Position numbers and translations under genes: made by a program. Positions 16,001 through 18,415 of a stretch of 18,415 nt of DNA are shown piece after piece. The stretch comes from an uncultured Flavobacteriales bacterium (GTDB taxonomy: Bacteria > Bacteroidota > Bacteroidia > Flavobacteriales_D > Crocinitomicaceae), in NCBI GenBank assembly GCA_937876195.1, contig CALEIK010000006.1, forward strand, positions 1 through 18,415, written 5' to 3'. Below the pieces are notes generated by a model. It searched no databases. It saw only the letters and a program-made list of their open reading frames with translations, and had not been told where the DNA came from. The stretch's first letter is position 1. The number at the start of each line of letters is the position of its first letter.

Positions 16001-18415
16001 CTGAGCATCCATTGCCATCTGTGAATGTCACTGAATAACTGCCTGATGTTGTTACCGAGATCATTTGCGTTGTTTCACCCGTTGACCATAAGTTGCCACT
16101 CGCCTGTGACGATGTTAAATCAACTGATCCTCCAGCACAGAACGTTGTCGATCCACTTGCTGTAATCGTTGGTGCTGCTGGTGTTGGATTTACTGTGACA
16201 ACCACTGGTACTGAAGAAGAAGAAGTACAACCAAAACCATCTGTATATGTTGCTGTGTACGTTCCAGATGTCGTCACTGATATCATTTGTGTTGTTGCTC
16301 CTGTTGACCATAAGTTACCACTTGGCTGTGATGACGTCAGATCAACCGATCCTCCATCACAGAACGTTGTCGATCCACTTGCTGTAATAATCGGCGCTGG
16401 TGGTGCAGAAGGGTCTGTTAAACTCTGATTCAACACATTTGAAATACATCCTGCCTGATCGAATGAGATGGTATACGATCCCGCTGGTAATCCTGTTATC
16501 GCATAAGGTAAGGTCACTGAACCTGATGAACCAGAAACCGTACCTGACCAGTTCACAATTCCTGTTCCTGTCCCAGTAATCTCAAGCGAGCCAGTTGATG
16601 TTCCACATGTTGCTGGGTCCGTTATCGTGCCAAAAGCAATTACCGCAGATGGATTTACCGTAACATTTGTTGCTGCTGATGTTGCTGAACATCCATTTCC
16701 ATCAGTGAAAGTCACTGAATAACTTCCCGAAGTCGTAACCGAGATCATTTGGGTGGTTTCACCTGTTGACCAAAGGTTTCCACTTGCTTGCGAGGAAGTC
16801 AAGTCAACTGATCCTCCATCGCAGAACGTTATTGGTCCACTCGGAGTGATCGTTGGTGTTGCTGGCGTTGGATTTACTGTCACGTTCGTCGTTGCCGAGG
16901 TCGCTGAACATCCATTACCATCAGTGAAGGTCACTGAGTAGCTACCTGAAGTTGTTACCGAAATCAACTGGGTTGTCTCTCCAGTTGACCACAAATTACC
17001 TGATCCTTCTGATGATACCAAATCAACTGATCCTCCATCACAAAATGTTGTTGATCCGCTAGGCGTAATCGTTGGAGCTGCTGGATTAGCATTCACTGTT
17101 ACTACGACTGGTGCTGAAGAGGAAGAACAACCAAAACCATCTGTATAAGTTACAGAGTACGTTCCAGATGTCGTTACCGATATCAATTGCGTTGTTGCTC
17201 CCGTCGACCACAAGTTGCCACTTGGCTCTGAAGATGTTAAATCAACTGATCCTCCAGCACAGAACGTTGTTGGTCCGCTTGGGGTGATCGTTGGTGCTGG
17301 TGGTGCAGATGGATCCGTTAAGGTTTGGTTCAACGAATTTGATACACACGTTGAAGCATCGGTAAATGTTATATTGTAGGATCCCGCGGTTAAACCTGAA
17401 ATGACATAAGGTAATGTTACTGAACCTGAGCTTCCAGTGGCAGTCCCTGTCCAGTTTACAACTCCAGTTCCAGCTCCTGTAATTTCAATATCACCAGTTG
17501 CAGTTGCACATGTTGATGGGTCATTTACAGTTCCAATCGAAATGACTGGTGCTGGGTTCACTGTAACAACAGTTGCTGCTGATGTTGCCGAGCATCCGTT
17601 GCCATCTGTAAATGTCACGGTATATGACCCAGAAGTCGTTACAATAATATTGTTTGATGTCGAAGAAGTTGACCATAAATTTCCACTCCCTTGAGATGAA
17701 GTCAATGTTACTGATCCACCATCGCAGAAAGTTGTCGATCCACTTGGCGTAATGGTTGGTGTTGCAGGAGTTGGATTAACCGTGACATTCGTTGTTGCCG
17801 AAGTCGCTGAACATCCGTTGCCGTCAGTAAAGGTCACTGAGTAACTTCCAGAAGTCGCTACAGAAATCATTTGCGTTGTTTCTCCAGTTGACCATAGATT
17901 GCCGCTCGCTTGCGATGAAGTCAAATTAACTGATCCACCATCGCAGAAAGTTGTCGATCCACTTGGCGTAATGGTTGGTGTTGCAGGAGTTGGGTTTACA
18001 GTCACATTCGTTGTTGCCGATGTCGCTGAACATCCATTGCCGTCAGTAAAGGTCACTGAATAGCTACCAGAAGTAGTTACTGAAATCATTTGCGTTGTTT
18101 CACCCGTTGACCATAAGTTGCCACTTGCTTGTGACGACGTCAAATCAACTGATCCACCATCGCAGAACGTTGTCGATCCACTTGGCGTAATGGTTGGTGT
18201 TGCAGGCGTTGGGTTTACTGTGACATTCGTCGTTGCCGATGTCGCTGAACATCCATTGCCGTCAGTAAAGGTCACTGAATAACTTCCTGAAGTAGTTACT
18301 GAAATCACTTGCGTTGTTTCACCTGTTGACCATAGATTACCACTCGCTTGTGACGATGTCAAATCAACTGAACCTCCGTCACAGAAAGTAGTTGATCCAC
18401 TTGGGGTTATCGCTG
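13068..18415 (-). CDS. Giant secreted Ig-like repeat protein with T9SS sorting domain (N-terminus beyond window)
   Basis: The frame is open from the right edge to the TAA at 13068-13070, giving at least 1,781 residues; the true start and signal peptide lie outside. The TTG at 18362 is only an internal codon, because in-frame sequence (ITPSGSTTFCDGGSVDL) continues upstream to the edge. The protein has 20 visible copies of a 73-residue Ig-like domain of the CHU_C-associated type. Each has one Cys after TTF (position 17), one in NGC (position 61), probably a disulfide, and one Trp (position 34). Two related 85-86-residue domains interrupt the series, and a different Ig-like domain (13335-13559) follows it. 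A type A T9SS sorting domain begins ISVYPNPTFG and ends KRVMRN. The product should cross the outer membrane by the type IX system and be anchored or released; adhesin or surface-filament roles are inference. No Lys or Arg occurs before the sorting domain. A terminator follows. Confidence 0.93.
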   Translation of the reverse strand, partial: AITPSGSTTFCDGGSVDLTSSQASGNLWSTGETTQVISVTTSGSYSVTFTDGNGCSATSATTNVTVNPTPATPTITPSGSTTFCDGGSVDLTSSQASGNLWSTGETTQMISVTTSGSYSVTFTDGNGCSATSATTNVTVNPTPATPTITPSGSTTFCDGGSVNLTSSQASGNLWSTGETTQMISVATSGSYSVTFTDGNGCSATSATTNVTVNPTPATPTITPSGSTTFCDGGSVTLTSSQGSGNLWSTSSTSNNIIVTTSGSYTVTFTDGNGCSATSAATVVTVNPAPVISIGTVNDPSTCATATGDIEITGAGTGVVNWTGTATGSSGSVTLPYVISGLTAGSYNITFTDASTCVSNSLNQTLTDPSAPPAPTITPSGPTTFCAGGSVDLTSSEPSGNLWSTGATTQLISVTTSGTYSVTYTDGFGCSSSSAPVVVTVNANPAAPTITPSGSTTFCDGGSVDLVSSEGSGNLWSTGETTQLISVTTSGSYSVTFTDGNGCSATSATTNVTVNPTPATPTITPSGPITFCDGGSVDLTSSQASGNLWSTGETTQMISVTTSGSYSVTFTDGNGCSATSAATNVTVNPSAVIAFGTITDPATCGTSTGSLEITGTGTGIVNWSGTVSGSSGSVTLPYAITGLPAGSYTISFDQAGCISNVLNQSLTDPSAPPAPIITASGSTTFCDGGSVDLTSSQPSGNLWSTGATTQMISVTTSGTYTATYTDGFGCTSSSSVPVVVTVNPTPAAPTITASGSTTFCAGGSVDLTSSQASGNLWSTGETTQMISVTTSGSYSVTFTDGNGCSATSATTNVTVNPTPSAPTITPSGSTTFCDGGSVDLTSSQASGNLWSTGETTQMISVTISGSYSVTFTDGNGCSATSATTNVTVNPTPATPIITPSGSTTICDGGSVDLTSSQASGNLWSTGETTQMISVTTSGSYSVTFTDGNGCSATSATTNLTVNPTPATPTITQSGATTFCDGGSVDLTSSQASGNLWSTGETTQMITVTTSGSYSVTFTDGNGCSATSATTNVTVNPTPATPIITPSGSTTLCDGGSVDLTSSQASGNLWSTGETTQMITVTTSGSYSVTYTDGNGCSATSATTNVTVNTSPAPPTITSSGTTTFCEGGSVNLTSSQASGNLWSTGETTQMISVTTSGSYSVTYTDGNGCSATSATTNVTVNPAPPTPIITASGPTTFCNGDSVILTSSQATGIIWSTTENTQSITVTTSGFYNVMYMDANGCFANGVPVNVTVNPTPAAPTITTSGSTTFCEGGSVDLTSSEPSNILWSSGETTQTISVTTSGSYTVTYTAVNGCSATSAPVTVTVNPNPPAPTITPSGPTTFCDGDSVVLTSSQATGIIWSTTETTQSITVTTSGFYNVIHLDANGCFSNAAPVSVTVNSTPAAPTITQSGSTTFCAGGSVDLTSSEPSGNMWTTGSGAQTIMVTSSGSYSVTYTAPNGCSAVSTPIAVTVNASPTAPIITTSGSTTICDGDDVTLTSSEPTGNVWSNGETNNSTVVSTAGIYTVTFTDGNGCSATTSGIAVVVNPNPPAPTITASGPTTFCDGDDVVLTSSEPTGNMWSTGASTDSITASSSDDYTVTYTDGNGCSTISAPMTVTVNPLPTVSFIPTTSTHCVYHDSIVLTEGSPAGGVYSGPGVIGSTFDPGTAGVGVHTLSYTYVDTNGCENTATSDVTVDDCAGLDELANDIISVYPNPTFGVLNITSESSKIESIKVFDAAGRLIEHLTNLNQNTIQINMLEYAYGVYNLEIESENSTHRKRVMRN
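13071..13295 (-). other. T9SS type A C-terminal sorting domain (within the giant gene)
   Basis: The last 75 or so residues start with ISVYPNPTFGVLNI, continue with IESIKVFDAAGRLIEHL, and end YAYGVYNLEIES...KRVMRN. This is the pattern of the Por secretion tail (TIGR04183): a YPNP opening, a middle GR turn, and a G-Y-hydrophobic strand followed by a basic end. It directs export through the outer-membrane type IX translocon and is normally cleaved on arrival. The protein's only Lys and Arg residues are here. Confidence 0.93.
16398..16652 (-). repeat. Inserted domain B, second copy of domain A
   Basis: These 85 codons (PSAVIAFGTITDPATCGTST to SLTDPSAPP) align with domain A throughout, sharing EITG, GTGIVNW/GTGVVNW, GSSGSVTLPY and LTDPSAPP. 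The start-to-start distance between the copies is about 900 bp. It too is followed by the shortened Ig variant (70 residues, with GATTQ and DGFGC), so insert and variant were duplicated together. Confidence 0.8.
17298..17555 (-). repeat. Inserted domain A within the Ig-like array
   Basis: These 86 codons (PAPVISIGTVNDPSTCATAT to TLTDPSAPP) do not fit the 73-residue Ig unit. They have two Cys (near positions 16 and 70), one Trp and the segment GSSGSVTLPY. The ending SGLTAGSYNITFTDASTC resembles the close of SprB-type repeats in gliding-motility adhesins, which is a resemblance by eye only. The unit after it is a shortened Ig variant of 69 residues. Confidence 0.8.

Larger units (their letters stand above)
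13560..18415 (-). repeat. 219-bp tandem repeat array encoding 20 Ig-like domains
   Basis: In transcription order the units end at 18213 (first, cut by the edge), 17994, 17775 and 17556; then an insert; then 17091 (207-bp unit), 16872 and 16653; a second insert; then 16188 (210-bp unit), 15969, 15750, 15531, 15312, 15093, 14874, 14655, 14436, 14217, 13998, 13779 and 13560. Unless stated the period is exactly 219 bp. Protein identity is very high in the first 14 units and falls in the last six, while many synonymous sites differ between units. The array would be hard to assemble from short reads. Confidence 0.95.

Noticed and set aside
16093..16428. Open frame of 111 codons on the + strand inside the giant repeat gene, and similar ones at 14317-14505, 14743-14943 and 17437-17694
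   Set aside because: They recur because the 219-bp repeat lacks stops in that antisense frame. They have no independent start context, and they mirror the real minus-strand gene.
18360..18362. TTG at 18362 as the start of the giant protein
   Set aside because: The same frame continues to the window edge and encodes the beginning of the same Ig-like repeat (ITPSGSTTFCDGGSVDL), so this codon is an internal Leu.
13560..18415. The regular repeats as a CRISPR array or satellite DNA
   Set aside because: The 219-bp period, continuous open frame and strongly conserved protein with synonymous changes show coding domain repeats.

Overview
The window looks like a chromosomal segment of a Bacteroidota bacterium, most likely a member of the Flavobacteriales or a relative; I cannot name a genus. 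Reasons: the large protein at the right end finishes with a type IX secretion (Por) C-terminal sorting domain, a system confined to this phylum. Three intergenic sites match the Bacteroidota promoter consensus TAnnTTTG, two of them with an upstream TTG/TTTG at 20-21 bp. Start codons lack clear Shine-Dalgarno sequences, and the DNA is AT-rich. I see no rRNA, tRNA, insertion sequence, phage gene or CRISPR array.

Layout, left to right. At 57-136 two terminators lie side by side: one ends a + strand gene outside the window, the other ends an ECF-type sigma factor gene (165-761, -). A 373-bp non-coding gap (762-1134) holds a perfect 18-bp tandem duplication and the uvrA promoter. uvrA (1135-3918, +, TTG start) is the only complete + strand gene. 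It converges with a minus-strand block, with only 4 bp between the two stop codons.

That block reads ABC-F ATPase (6539-8161), FkbM-type methyltransferase (5652-6476), M61 peptidase with PDZ domain (3923-5632), and is probably one transcript from a good promoter at 8179-8210. Upstream of it is a 240-bp gap with nested inverted repeats. Then comes a second minus-strand run: ACMSD-like amidohydrolase (11913-12953), hisS (10459-11826), hutH (8972-10453) and a small four-helix membrane protein (8402-8920). The run has its own promoter at 12982-13013. hisS and hutH, which charge and degrade histidine respectively, are 5 bp apart.

The right 5.3 kb (13068 to the window edge, -) is one open reading frame cut at its N-terminal end. 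It encodes at least 1,781 residues of a secreted, probably cell-surface protein built from 20 visible copies of a 73-residue Ig-like domain (219-bp DNA period). Two related inserted domains, a different terminal Ig-like domain and a T9SS type A sorting domain complete it. Its repeat region contains no lysine or arginine, the higher-order repeat structure shows several rounds of duplication, and the repeats nearest the N-terminus are the most alike in DNA. This is the most unusual part of the window. The remaining genes are ordinary housekeeping or catabolic genes with a few details worth checking.
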